From RYN-230 sp963770535 (GTDB lineage: Bacteria; Actinomycetota; Actinomycetes; Streptosporangiales; Streptosporangiaceae): a stretch of DNA of 64,000 nt. Made by a program: the position numbers and the translations under genes. The stretch covers positions 992,001-1,056,000 of the forward strand of contig CAVYPZ010000004.1 of NCBI GenBank assembly GCA_963770535.1. Reading direction: 5' to 3'. A model generated the notes under the pieces. It searched no databases. It was not told where the DNA came from and saw only the letters and a program-made list of their open reading frames with translations. Shown here in pieces: positions 44,101-51,874 of the stretch; positions within the stretch are counted from its first letter, which is position 1; every line of letters starts with the position of its first letter.

Positions 44101-44586
44101 GGTGCTGATCCCGGCCAGCGCCGCGACCTGGATCTGCCAGTCGACCGGGGGCGGAAGTCCCAGAACCGGGCTCGGCTCGGCGCGGACGGCCCGGGACGGC
44201 GCGAGCGTGATCGGGCTTGCCCACAGCGCGCCTCCCATCTGGTAACCGATCCCCGGCCATGCCTTGCGCAGCGCGGCGCGGATCTGGCGCGCGTCGGCGG
44301 CCGCCTGCCCGGTGCCACCCACCACGCCGCTGAGCCCGATCACCCGGCCCTGCGGGTCGGCGAGGATGCTCTGCGCCCCGGGCGGGATCACCGCGGCGGC
44401 GAAGGTCCAGAGCACCGTGGCCAGGCCGGTGGCGAGCAGGACCGTGACCGCGACGCAGGCCAGCAGCAGCCATGAGGATCTGGCCCGGCGGGCGAGGAAG
44501 GTAAGCCCCAGGCCAGGTACGGACCAGGTTCGGTCCGGCCCCCGGCTGCCGCCATCAGACGGGGGCACCAGGGCCTGCTTACTCAT
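41134..44586 (-). CDS. Large FtsX-type ABC transporter permease
   Basis: A 1150-aa membrane protein with an N-terminal helix (about 32-55: LLACVAVTVLLATGLATVL), a big extracytoplasmic domain, a central cluster of helices (about 330-490, with the FtsX motif LRDEESALLRARGATRWQL), a second extracytoplasmic domain and C-terminal FtsX helices ending AARRPDPAAQLRAEAR-like. The two-FtsX-domain layout fits exporters that act on cell-wall or peptide substrates. It overlaps the ATPase upstream by 8 nt (start 44586) and the second permease by 4 nt, so it is part of one operon. No frameshift is evident. Confidence 0.87.
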   Translation of the reverse strand: MSKQALVPPSDGGSRGPDRTWSVPGLGLTFLARRARSSWLLLACVAVTVLLATGLATVLWTFAAAVIPPGAQSILADPQGRVIGLSGVVGGTGQAAADARQIRAALRKAWPGIGYQMGGALWASPITLAPSRAVRAEPSPVLGLPPPVDWQIQVAALAGISTQTTLTAGTWPGPPHPGRPLPVALPVAVASRLHVTPGSVLDAAVRSGPAAAGLRVTGLFRLRNPASPYWALDQVPFSGFAASAISGVGTTLIPGVGPPGSLVTYGPAVVSPAAFRSGVTASQASWFVLPAAPVLARQNIGALAGRTSQVVTRLTTLILPSGLQVTTRLPQVLDGIASNIVLARSLFTIGALELLLVAGAALVLAARLLASLRDEESALLRARGATRWQLTRPVLAEALIIGAAAGAAGVLAGARLTGAAASAGQLRLDSYQAGRISSLAWLSALAMLALCVAVMAWPALRAGTPDAARIRQGRQARLAGVAWAGGDLAVVALAALAVWQLRGYSAVTHPAAGSLGIDPVVAVAPALALAAVALVPLRTLPLLARLADGATERGRRLAGAMVSWQIGRRPIRQAGPVLLVVVATATTTLALAGWKSWQQSAADQAAFAVGSDVRVDAGAGGPLDPRAITGEPGVTAATPASIVSIGSGSQLIAVGAATAGTAILLRPDLSPVPLSTLWRSIIPRRPPGLALPGLPDRLQILVALRAGPGTSAAALRREVGSVTVTATVQDADGVSYPLPAGVLPADGQQHALVVPLPGPRRASYPLRLLGLSLTYVLPPYHPASPLAAPTASLSIFSLAVARTASGSFGRPFRDGAALAAWQAAGSSPVVPTGPPGVFETSPPSDGARPAILAWHGAAGGSQQLAFNTGHDPSASIMNNELLAPQSVIGQVGITVQPPSQVVPAIATSGYLAARRLHTGSAVSVPVGGSSVPVRIVASVARFPTVFGRNRALIADLGTVSDVLAASQGAPLPVTRLWLRTRGSRIPQVPAGSSVAVRARQQAALLHNPLLKAPRQAMLAIGAAALLLGVLGFSVSVAASVRTRRTQSAVLAALGVGRRAQAGQLCLEQFALSVPAAAVGLLAGIGLARLVVPAITLSTGATDPVPPALAALPLGLAAVLALVTAALPVAAAALSVARRPDPAAQLRAEAR

Positions 44587-45373
44587 CCCTGGCCTGGGTT
44601 CCGGCGTCCCCGGCCAGGACCTGCTGCCCGGCGGCCTGCCCGGCCACGACCTGGCCATCCTCCAGCACAATGACGTCGTCGGCCAGGTCGATGAGCGCCT
44701 CGTCGTGGGTGGCGACCAGGGCGGTGATGCCCTCGGAGCGCACCACGCCCAGCAGCAGCTTCATGATCTCCCGGCCGGTCTCCAGGTCGAGCTGGCTGGT
44801 TGGCTCGTCAGCGATCAGCAGGCCCGGCCGGCCGGCCAGCGCGCGGGCGATGGCGACCCGCTGCTGCTGGCCCCCCGAGAGCTCGTTCGGCCGGTGCGCA
44901 GCATGGCTGGACAAGCCGGTCAGCGCCAGCATGGCCGCGATCCGCTCCCGTCGCTCGCCGGGCCGCATGCCCTCGATGCGCAGCGGGATCCCCACGTTCT
45001 CGGCTGCGGAAAGCATGGGAATGAGCCCGAAGGACTGGAAGATGAAGGCGACCGTGTCCCGCCGCAGCGCCAGCCGCTCGCGCTCGGTCATCCGGCTCAC
45101 CTCGCGGCCATCCACCCACACCTGGCCCCCCGTGGGGCTGTCCAGGCCGCCGATGATGTTGAGCAGCGTGGTCTTGCCGGAACCGGATCGCCCGCGCAAG
45201 GCAGTGAGCTGACCCCGGCCTACCGTGAACGACACCCCCCGCAGGGCGTGCACGGCCGTATGCCCGCTGCCGAAGGTCCGGGAGATACCGTCCGCCGCCA
45301 CCATGTCCTGCGGCGGATGGCCAGCATCACGTGCACCGTTCGCGGAGGCGAACCCGGCGTTGTCGTGGCTCAC
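44579..45373 (-). CDS. ABC transporter ATP-binding protein, MacB/LolD type, fused to a sigma-like leader
   Basis: A 264-aa ATPase from GTG 45373, or 241 aa from an internal ATG at 45304. Walker A GRSGSGKTTL, Q-loop FIFQSFGLIP, signature LSGGQQQR and Walker B LLIADEPTSQLD are intact. The first ten residues (MSHDNAGFAS) copy the ECF sigma factor N-terminus (MSQDNAGFAE), because the DNA of the sigma start region is repeated here. The true family N-terminus begins near MVAADGISRTFG (45304). It heads the operon ATPase-permease-permease-ATPase, and its promoter is likely that of the repeated element. Confidence 0.85.
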   Translation of the reverse strand: MSHDNAGFASANGARDAGHPPQDMVAADGISRTFGSGHTAVHALRGVSFTVGRGQLTALRGRSGSGKTTLLNIIGGLDSPTGGQVWVDGREVSRMTERERLALRRDTVAFIFQSFGLIPMLSAAENVGIPLRIEGMRPGERRERIAAMLALTGLSSHAAHRPNELSGGQQQRVAIARALAGRPGLLIADEPTSQLDLETGREIMKLLLGVVRSEGITALVATHDEALIDLADDVIVLEDGQVVAGQAAGQQVLAGDAGTQARDE

Positions 45374-45410
45374 ACCCCTTAACCCGCCAGTGACCGGAAA
45401 CGCTTACCTC
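45347..45410 (-). promoter_or_regulatory. Repeat of the ECF sigma leader/promoter before the ABC operon
   Basis: It matches 37232-37295 at 58 of 64 positions, including the minus-strand GAGGTAAGCGTTTCCGGTCA part, the run GGGTTAAGGGGT and the GTG plus nine codons. Its position at the head of the ABC operon suggests recognition by the same sigma factor. Confidence 0.7.
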
Positions 45411-45554
45411 GGCCCGGCACGATTTGCGCCCCCGGACGGTACGCCAGGCACGGGCCGGAGATTCCACCGCGTGTGCACTTTCGGGTGACGTGCGGCCAGG
45501 GATCCGCTCCTAGCGTGCTGGTGAAAGACATGCACATCTGATGGAGGGATCGAA

Positions 45555-46298
45555 ATGACTGTCCTGCGATCACGTGGCCCCACGACGGGCCCGGGCCGGA
45601 GTGCCGGGTGGACCGCAACCCGGATCGTCTCCGTGGTCATCGGGCTGCTACTGGCCCTGTGCTCGCTCGGGTTCCTGGGCGCGGGCGCCGTCGCGCTCTG
45701 GGCTAGCACCACCCAGCGGCATAGCGGCGACATCGACCTGGGCACCTGGAGCTACCGCAGCACCGGTTACGCCCTCGTCAGCAGCACGGCGGATCTGTAC
45801 GGAGCGACCAGCGGCCTGCCGGCGGCGCGGTCGCTGCTCGGCACCGTCAGGATCAGTGTTACGCCAGCTCCCAGCGCCGGCCCCGTGTTCACCGGGATCG
45901 CCCCGGCTGGCGCGGCCAGCCACTACCTGGCCGGGGTCGGCTACGACACCGTCCGCGGCATCACCCACCACTACCCGGTCTACACCGGGCATCGCGGCGG
46001 CGCTCCGCTGACCACGCCCGCCCGGGCCGGCATCTGGGCCACCCAGGCGGCAGGGCCGGGCACCCAGGCCCTGACCTGGCCGGACCGCAGTGGCCACTGG
46101 ACGGTGGTGGCGATGGGCGCCGACGGGTCACGGCCGGTCGCCGTGCGCATCAGCGTCGCCGCAGCGCTGCCAGCGCTGCCCTGGATCACTGCTGCCCTGC
46201 TGGCCGCCGGCGTCCTCGCCCTGGCCGCAGGGCTGGGTTTCAGCGTCATTCCCGCACGCCGCGCAGCCAGCCACCGCACGGAAACCCCTGCCCAGTGA
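45555..46298 (+). CDS. Membrane protein with two helices flanking an extracytoplasmic domain, function unknown
   Basis: A 247-aa protein. Helix 1 at about 24-50 (IVSVVIGLLLALCSLGFLGA region), an extracytoplasmic domain of about 155 residues and helix 2 at about 208-232 (LPWITAALLAAGVLALAAGL), with a short basic C-terminal tail. ATG 45555 is preceded by GGAGGGAT. It is divergent from the ABC operon and shares the intergenic region with the repeated control element. A link to that operon is possible. Confidence 0.75.
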   Translation: MTVLRSRGPTTGPGRSAGWTATRIVSVVIGLLLALCSLGFLGAGAVALWASTTQRHSGDIDLGTWSYRSTGYALVSSTADLYGATSGLPAARSLLGTVRISVTPAPSAGPVFTGIAPAGAASHYLAGVGYDTVRGITHHYPVYTGHRGGAPLTTPARAGIWATQAAGPGTQALTWPDRSGHWTVVAMGADGSRPVAVRISVAAALPALPWITAALLAAGVLALAAGLGFSVIPARRAASHRTETPAQ

Positions 46299-46505
46299 CC
46301 GGCCAGCGCTGGCCGTTTGCTCCAGATGAGGGCCGGGCAATGGGCCATATTGCCGGCCGGGGCTAGGGTTTCGCCCAGCTTGCTTCCAGCTCCCGGTCAG
46401 GATCGCTGCCTAGCGTCACAGGCCGCGTCACCTCCCTGTGCCTATGCTGGGGAGGGCCTGGGGGGTGGCGCCGCACGCGGGATCAGCTCCGAGCGCACTC
46501 CAGGG

Positions 46506-46811
46506 TTACATCGGCGGTTCGATGTAACGCCGCTGCTCGGTCACCTCGGCGGCGCCACGATCGCGCCGCCTCATCACCATGAGGCCGATGGCGACGCACA
46601 GGCCGGCCGCCCCGCCGATCATCAAGATCACGCCGATGACCTGCAGGTCAACGTTCTTAGGCGTCCAGGTGACGGCGAAGCGGAGAATCGCGCCGATGAT
46701 GATCAGTGCTGCGCTTCCGCCAATAGTCACGAGCGCCCACCTCCAAGTTACGCCGCCGTTGCCGGGTCGCCGCGTCCTAGCCGGCGGGAGTGCATGCGGC
46801 TGGGCGCTCAA
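46506..46811 (-). CDS. Small two-helix membrane protein (DUF6458-like)
   Basis: A 101-aa protein with two hydrophobic helices (about 26-48 and 56-78) separated by a short loop containing VTWTPKNVDLQVIG, and a charged tail RRRDRGAAEVTEQ. The pair of helices with a WTP.NVDLQ-type loop fits the DUF6458 group of actinobacterial small membrane proteins. The start is a TTG at 46811, supported by GAGGAG just upstream; no better start exists. Confidence 0.7.
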   Translation of the reverse strand: MSAQPHALPPARTRRPGNGGVTWRWALVTIGGSAALIIIGAILRFAVTWTPKNVDLQVIGVILMIGGAAGLCVAIGLMVMRRRDRGAAEVTEQRRYIEPPM

Positions 46812-47167
46812 GTCTCCTCGATGGACTATGGCCGCCGTGGGACTGGGCCTGCCTCACCCTCTGCGGGTGAGCCGCCCCCGGCGCCCGGCGGCCGGGCCAG
46901 GCGCAAGACCGGCGTTACCGGACTTCCGCGGGCCCCGTCTGCGAGGCCCAGAGCCGGACACGCCGGACCAAGCGGCCGTCCGCACCGGCATCGCGCGCTG
47001 GGGCCGGCAGGCCTGCCCTGTCATTCACCCGGTACGGGGGAGGCGACCCGGGGACTGCCTCAGCGACGGTGATCTCGCCTGCCGCCGAGGGGCACCCGCA
47101 ACCGGGGGGCACAGGTGCCCGCGGCGGCAGGCTTCCAACGCTCTCGTATGGGAGCAGGAGGTGGCCG
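46812..47167. other. Divergent promoter region, no gene seen
   Basis: This 356-bp gap lies between the small membrane protein and the large membrane protein genes. Overlapping frames on both strands are not supported. The downstream ribosome-binding site AGGAGG is at about 47156-47161. Confidence 0.5.
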
Positions 47168-48574
47168 GTGTCTGACGGTGGCGATAGTGCGGAAAAGGGT
47201 CGGCTGACGCAGGACGCTGGTCCCCTGGGCACGGATGAACGGGCTGAGCTGGAACAGCTGCGTGCCGAGGTTGCGGCCTTGCGCTCCCAGACGCCCAAGC
47301 CAGGGGCCGCACCGGGGAGTGACGGCGCCGGGCGGCGCCACCGTCCCGGCTGGCGCGGCCCGGTCTCGACCGTGCTGATCGTGCTGGGCTGCATCCTCGC
47401 CCCGGTCTCCGTGCTGGCGGTCTGGACCGCCAACCAGGTGTCGGACACCAACCGTTACGTGGAGAACGTGGCCCCGCTCATCCACGAGCCGGCCGTCCAG
47501 AGCGCGCTGACCGACAAGATCACGAATGAGATCAACGCCCAGATCCACGTGCAGGCCCTCACCAACCAGGCCGCCGCGACGCTGACCAGCAAGGGCTTCC
47601 CCCGGGTCGGGACGCTGCTGAAGACCTTCTCCGGCTCGCTCGCCGGCGCCGTGGGCGGCTTCATTCACACCCAGGTCGGCAAGATCGTCGCCAGCCCGCA
47701 GGTGGCGACGCTGTGGGTCCGGGTCAACCGGACCGTGCACGCCGAGCTGGTGAAGGCGCTCTCCGGTCAGGGCAACGGAACCATCACGATCAGTAATGGC
47801 CAGGTCGTGCTGAACCTTGGCCCGTTCATTGACATCGTCAAGAAGGACCTGGCCGCCAGGGGATTCACGCTGGTCAACAGCATCCCGGCGGTCAACCCCA
47901 CTGTGGGCCTGTTCTCCGCGAAGTACCTGGTCAAGGCGCAGTCCGGGTACCGGCTACTCAACGACCTGAAGATCGTCCTGCCCATCCTGGCCCTGCTGCT
48001 GCTCGGCGCGGGAATCTACGTCGCGCGCAGTCATCGGCGGGCACTGATCGGCGCCGGGCTCGGCCTGGCCGCGTCGATGGCACTGCTCGGGATCGCGCTG
48101 GCCATCGCCCGCGGCATCTACCTGAACAGCGTGCCGAGCAACGTGCTGCCGGCTAACGCGGCCGCGGTCTTGTACGACACGCTGGTCCGCTTCATCAAGG
48201 ACGGGCTGCGGACCCTGCTGGTCGTCGGCCTGATCGTGGCCATCGGCGCGTTCTTCACCGGGCCGTCCGTCACCGCGGTCCGCTCCCGCGGTGCGGTCAC
48301 CGGCGCACTCGGCTGGCTGCGGTCCAGCGGGGAACGGGTCGGCCTGCGCACCGGGCCGGTGGGCCAGTGGACGTACGCGCACCGTCACGTGCTGCGCATC
48401 GCCGCGGTAGCCCTCTTCGCCCTCATCTTCGTGTTCTGGGGCCGCCCGACCGCCGCGGTCGCGATCGTGCTCGCGATCCTGCTGCTCGTGGTCCTCGGCC
48501 TCATCGAGCTGATCGGCAGGCCTCCGGTGGTGACTGCGGCACAGCCGCAGGCCACCGGCCACCACGGTGCCTGA
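47168..48574 (+). CDS. Actinobacterial integral membrane protein with extracytoplasmic domain
   Basis: A 468-aa protein with a hydrophilic coiled-coil-like N-terminus (ELEQLRAEVAALRSQT), helix 1 at about 63-85 (VLIVLGCILAPVSVLAVWTA), an extracytoplasmic domain of about 210 residues, and three or four helices in the C-terminal part (LALLLLGAGIYVA, LAASMALLGIALAIA, LLVVGLIVAIGAFF, AVALFALIFVFW). It resembles large membrane proteins widespread in actinomycetes whose role is not known. GTG 47168 is chosen for the AGGAGG 7 nt upstream. Monocistronic. Confidence 0.8.
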   Translation: MSDGGDSAEKGRLTQDAGPLGTDERAELEQLRAEVAALRSQTPKPGAAPGSDGAGRRHRPGWRGPVSTVLIVLGCILAPVSVLAVWTANQVSDTNRYVENVAPLIHEPAVQSALTDKITNEINAQIHVQALTNQAAATLTSKGFPRVGTLLKTFSGSLAGAVGGFIHTQVGKIVASPQVATLWVRVNRTVHAELVKALSGQGNGTITISNGQVVLNLGPFIDIVKKDLAARGFTLVNSIPAVNPTVGLFSAKYLVKAQSGYRLLNDLKIVLPILALLLLGAGIYVARSHRRALIGAGLGLAASMALLGIALAIARGIYLNSVPSNVLPANAAAVLYDTLVRFIKDGLRTLLVVGLIVAIGAFFTGPSVTAVRSRGAVTGALGWLRSSGERVGLRTGPVGQWTYAHRHVLRIAAVALFALIFVFWGRPTAAVAIVLAILLLVVLGLIELIGRPPVVTAAQPQATGHHGA

Positions 48575-48813
48575 GCCCCGTGCTCGCCGAGGCGCCCGGC
48601 CCTGACCGCCCGCAGAAGGGGGCCATCATTGCTCGTGTGGCCGCCCGTGATCTTGAACCTCGCCGCGCCGGAGCCGGCCACCCCGGCGGCTGGCCGCCTT
48701 CGACGGCTGGCTGCGCCGCCATGGGCCGGCCATCGTCTCTGGTGCGCCAGTGGCTGCCGGGGCTATCCTGACCGTCGACGGGATCACCGGGCTGATCCAG
48801 AAAGGCTGACCGG

Positions 48814-49458
48814 GTGGATCCGCTGAACCGACTGCGCTCCGTGGGCAAGCGAATGACCGAGCAGGCCGAACCGCGGGCTCAGGAGGTCGCCGAGCGGGTG
48901 GTCCACCTGGTGGTCCGCAGCCTCGATGTGAACGCCCTGGTCCAGCAGATCGATCCCGAACCCATGATTGTCCGGGTCAACCTGGACAAAGTGCTGGACC
49001 GGCTGGACCTGAACAAGCTGCTGGCCCGGATAGACGTGAACGCACTCCTCGACCGGGTGGACATCGACCAGCTGCTGGACCGGGTGGACGTCAACCAGCT
49101 GCTGGACCGGGTGGACGTCAACCACGTGGTGGACCGGGTGGACGTCAACCAGCTGGTGGACCGGGTCGACATCAACCACGTGGCCCAGAGCCTGGACATC
49201 GACGCGCTGGCCGCCCATACCGACCTGGGCGCGCTGATCGCCAAGTCCTCGGGCGGCATCGCGGCCGATGCCCTGGACGTGGTCCGCAGCGAGGCCGTCG
49301 GGCTGGACGAGTTCATCGCGCGCTGGGTCGGGCGGCTGCGCCGCCGGCGTTACAGCGGCCCGCCAGGTCCCCCCGTGCTGCTGCGCCCCAGCGGGGCAGC
49401 GGTGGCCCCGGGCCCAGCGGCGGCCCCGGGCCCCTCGATCGGCACGGCGCAGTCGTGA
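48814..49458 (+). CDS. Nonapeptide-repeat protein of unknown function
   Basis: A 214-aa soluble protein. Residues about 60-141 are nine-residue repeats of the form LLDRVDVNQ, about nine copies, from VLDRLDLNK to LAAHTDLGA. Before them lies a Val-rich helix (RVVHLVVRSLDVNALVQQ), and after them the helix SEAVGLDEFIARWVGRL and a basic Arg/Pro/Gly tail. The alternation of Leu/Val with Asp suggests a solenoid or long amphipathic helix. It starts with GTG and overlaps the RDD-family gene by 4 nt (GTGA), so the two are coupled. I infer an accessory role at the membrane with the RDD protein. Confidence 0.75.
   Translation: MDPLNRLRSVGKRMTEQAEPRAQEVAERVVHLVVRSLDVNALVQQIDPEPMIVRVNLDKVLDRLDLNKLLARIDVNALLDRVDIDQLLDRVDVNQLLDRVDVNHVVDRVDVNQLVDRVDINHVAQSLDIDALAAHTDLGALIAKSSGGIAADALDVVRSEAVGLDEFIARWVGRLRRRRYSGPPGPPVLLRPSGAAVAPGPAAAPGPSIGTAQS
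48991..49236 (+). repeat. 27-bp coding repeat (nonapeptide) in the 48814-49458 gene
   Basis: About nine units of 27 bp, the central ones nearly identical (CTGCTGGACCGGGTGGACGT, then CAACCAG). Sequence identity is highest at 49060-49170 and decays outwards, as in a repeat array that grew from the centre. Confidence 0.85.
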
Positions 49459-49970
49459 CCGCGCCACCCGTCGCCCGGCTGAGCTTCCAGGGCCGCTTCG
49501 CCGGCGCGGCGAGCCGGTTCACCGCGTTCGTCGTCGATATCGGGGCCGCCTCCGCCGTGTTCGTGCTCGCCGTGGCAGGCATCTCCTTCGTGGCCAGCGT
49601 CGTCACGGGTCACTCGGTGTCCTGGAGCCGCTCGAACGTCATCGCCGAGGCCTTCTATTTCGTCTGGCTGTTCATCTACTTCGCCTACTGCTGGGCTGCC
49701 AGCGGCAAGTCATTCGGCATGGCGGCGCTGGGGGTCCGCGTGGTCGCGGCCGATGGCGCCGATGCGACCGCGCGCCAGGCGGTGGTCAGGACGCTGGCGC
49801 TTCCGCTGAGCTTCCTGCTCCTTGGCCTCGGCTTTATCGGCATCCTCCTGCAGCGCGACCGCCGGGCCCTGCATGACCTGATCGCGGGCACGGCGGTGAT
49901 CTACGACTGGGATGCCCGGGCGGCCCGGCTCCGCTTCCTGGCCAAGGACAAACCGCCTGTTCAGGGCTGA
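49455..49970 (+). CDS. RDD-family membrane protein
   Basis: A 171-aa membrane protein of the RDD family. Three hydrophobic segments: AFVVDIGAASAVFVLAVAG, FYFVWLFIYFAYCWAA and TLALPLSFLLLGLGFIGILL. The family's motifs are the Arg-Phe-x-Ala-Phe-x-x-Asp start (SRFTAFVVDIG), GKSFGMAALGVRVV and RDRRALHDLIAGTAVI. RDD proteins include Na+/H+-linked and unknown transport functions. It is translationally coupled to the nonapeptide-repeat protein. A short hairpin follows. Confidence 0.9.
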   Translation: MTAPPVARLSFQGRFAGAASRFTAFVVDIGAASAVFVLAVAGISFVASVVTGHSVSWSRSNVIAEAFYFVWLFIYFAYCWAASGKSFGMAALGVRVVAADGADATARQAVVRTLALPLSFLLLGLGFIGILLQRDRRALHDLIAGTAVIYDWDARAARLRFLAKDKPPVQG

Positions 49971-49987
49971 TCTGACCGGCCTGATAG

Positions 49988-50003
49988 GCGCCCTTCGGGG
50001 CGC
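49988..50003 (+). terminator. Short GC hairpin with TTCG loop and T-tract
   Basis: GCGCCC (49988-49993) pairs with GGGCGC (49998-50003) around TTCG, followed by TTT. It is 18 nt after the RDD gene stop. Confidence 0.8.
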
Positions 50004-50154
50004 TTTCACCCCCCCAGGATGATGCCGCCCGTTAGCGGCCTCGGAAGCGTGGAAACCGGCCACAACGGTCGAGAGGAGTGCAACCTCCGTTCACCGGCAC
50101 GGCCGGACCGCATCAGGTCCCCGCCCTGCCACGTACCGAGGGAGTGGGCACGAC

Positions 50155-50619
50155 ATGAGTGATACACAAGCGGAACGGACGCCAGGAACGGATCGGCCCG
50201 CCGGCTACGGGGGCACGCGTGCTGCCGCCCAGCCGACCGGATGGGTGGGCTGGGTCGTCTTCGCCGGCGTCGCCATGATCACGCTGGGCGCATTCCATAT
50301 CATCGACGGGCTGGTGGCCCTGTTCGAGAAGCACTACTACCTGGTCACCAGCAGCAATCTGGTGGTACACGTCAACTACTCGGCCTGGGGGTGGGTGGAC
50401 CTGGCCCTCGGGGTGCTCTTCGTGCTGGTTGGCTTCGGGGTGCTGGCCGGGCAGACCTGGGCCCGCGTGATCGGCATCGCGCTCGCGGTGCTCAGCGCCA
50501 TCTTCAATCTGGCGTTCATCGCCGCCTATCCGGTCTGGGGCGTCATCTTCATCGCCCTCGACATCATCGTCATCTACGCACTGTCCATGCACGGCGGGGA
50601 GATCAGGGAAGTCGTCTGA
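50155..50619 (+). CDS. Four-helix membrane protein (DUF7144-like)
   Basis: A 154-aa protein. A polar N-terminus of about 28 residues is followed by four helices: WVVFAGVAMITLGAFHIIDG, then after a loop (LFEKHYYLVTSSNLVVH) VDLALGVLFVLVGFGVL, IGIALAVLSAIFNLAF and VIFIALDIIVIYAL. This is the DUF7144 arrangement seen in many actinomycetes. The gene starts at ATG 50155 and is followed by a GC-rich hairpin. The role is unknown. Confidence 0.85.
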   Translation: MSDTQAERTPGTDRPAGYGGTRAAAQPTGWVGWVVFAGVAMITLGAFHIIDGLVALFEKHYYLVTSSNLVVHVNYSAWGWVDLALGVLFVLVGFGVLAGQTWARVIGIALAVLSAIFNLAFIAAYPVWGVIFIALDIIVIYALSMHGGEIREVV

Positions 50620-50632
50620 CCCAGGAGGCTCA

Positions 50633-50657
50633 GGGCCCGCCCGCTCCGGCGGGCCCC
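50633..50657 (+). terminator. GC-rich hairpin terminator
   Basis: GGGCCCGCC (50633-50641) pairs with GGCGGGCCC (50649-50657) over the loop CGCTCC, 14 nt after the DUF7144-like stop codon. Confidence 0.7.
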
Positions 50658-50718
50658 TGGGAACGACGGCTTGGCCGTGAGTCACAGCCGCCCAGCCGGC
50701 GGTTCGCGATCCTATGGC

Positions 50719-51720
50719 TCAGGACCGCTCGGTGGGGCGGCCGGCCGGGACCGGGCCTGACCCCCCGGCCCCATTCCGGCCGCCCCGCCGCAGCCCGGGC
50801 CTGCGGCCGCGCACCGCGCCCGGCGGGCTCAGCCGGATCAGGCCGGGCGCTGAGGCTGTCTTAGCCCGGGACCGGCCGGCGCCGGGGATACCCGGTGCCG
50901 GTCCGGCCGTCCGGGGCGATGCCACGGCGGGCCGGTGGCCGCCCGGGTTGCCCTCGGCGCTCGTGCCGTCGCCCTCCGCGGCGGGATGAGCGGGCGCGGG
51001 GCCGCGGCCGGCCCGGGCCGACCAACGGAGCCCGGCCACCAGCCGGGCCACCAGGGTGGCCAGGAACATCTGGCCGATCATGGCCTCGAGCACGGCGAAG
51101 GCCCGGCCCCCGTCCCCGATCGCGGTAAAGTCCCCGTACCCCAGGGTCGTCAGCGTGGTGAAGCTGAAGTACTGGAACTGCTTGGTGTTGGTGTTGTCAG
51201 AGGCCACCTGGGCGAAGAACGGGTGGCCGGAGAACTTCCAGATCGCGACGTACACGGCGGAGAAGATCAGCCCGATCATCATGTAGGCGCTCAGGACGCC
51301 GAAGATGCTCTGCCGGGTGATCTCCGGCCGGGTCAGGACCTGCCGCAGGATCAAGACCACCGCCAGCACCAAGATCAGTGCCGTCCACAGGCTGGCCAGG
51401 GCGGCGCCGTAGCCGTTGTGATCCACCACCTGCAGGACGGCCGAAATGCCCGATCCGGCCAGCATGCCCACCGCGACGAACTGCACGGTGCGGCGGCGGA
51501 ACCGGCCGTTGCGCAATGCGATCAGCACGACAGCCAGGAACAGCAGCACCTGCACGCCACTGACCAGGTTGACCACCGTGAACGCGGACAGCAGGTAGGT
51601 GACGACCAGTATCAGCAGCAGGGTCCCGTAGCGGGCCCCGGACCCCGGGCGCGACGGGAACAGCGGGAGCGGCCCCGCCGGGATCGTCATGGTCGCCAGC
51701 CTGAGCGGCCTGCGCCGCAT
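50719..51720 (-). CDS. Two-pore-domain-type potassium channel protein
   Basis: A 333-aa membrane protein. Five to six hydrophobic helices precede a pore loop with the K+ selectivity filter TTLTTLGYGDF, then a final helix (AVLEAMIGQMFLATLVARLVAG). The Ion_trans_2 module is at about 160-245. The C-terminal 90 residues are a Pro/Gly/Ala-rich cytoplasmic tail with no RCK domain. It would pass K+ across the membrane. The 5' end (MRRRPLRLATMTIPAG) may start at the internal Met. Monocistronic. Confidence 0.88.
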   Translation of the reverse strand: MRRRPLRLATMTIPAGPLPLFPSRPGSGARYGTLLLILVVTYLLSAFTVVNLVSGVQVLLFLAVVLIALRNGRFRRRTVQFVAVGMLAGSGISAVLQVVDHNGYGAALASLWTALILVLAVVLILRQVLTRPEITRQSIFGVLSAYMMIGLIFSAVYVAIWKFSGHPFFAQVASDNTNTKQFQYFSFTTLTTLGYGDFTAIGDGGRAFAVLEAMIGQMFLATLVARLVAGLRWSARAGRGPAPAHPAAEGDGTSAEGNPGGHRPAVASPRTAGPAPGIPGAGRSRAKTASAPGLIRLSPPGAVRGRRPGLRRGGRNGAGGSGPVPAGRPTERS

Positions 51721-51874
51721 TCCGCCTCACCCTCCTGGGGTGGCGCGCGCCACCCGGATGCACGCCAACGTCAGACTGGGAGCCTGCGGACATTCCGACC
51801 CCGGCCACCCGAGGACGTGAGTACCGGGAATACAGTGACGGCCCGCCGCCACGACCACCGAGAGGAAACGGATC

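Noticed and set aside
36057..45373. A lantibiotic or other peptide biosynthetic cluster around the ABC exporters
   Set aside because: No precursor peptide, LanM/LanB, radical-SAM or peptidase gene is seen next to the transporters.
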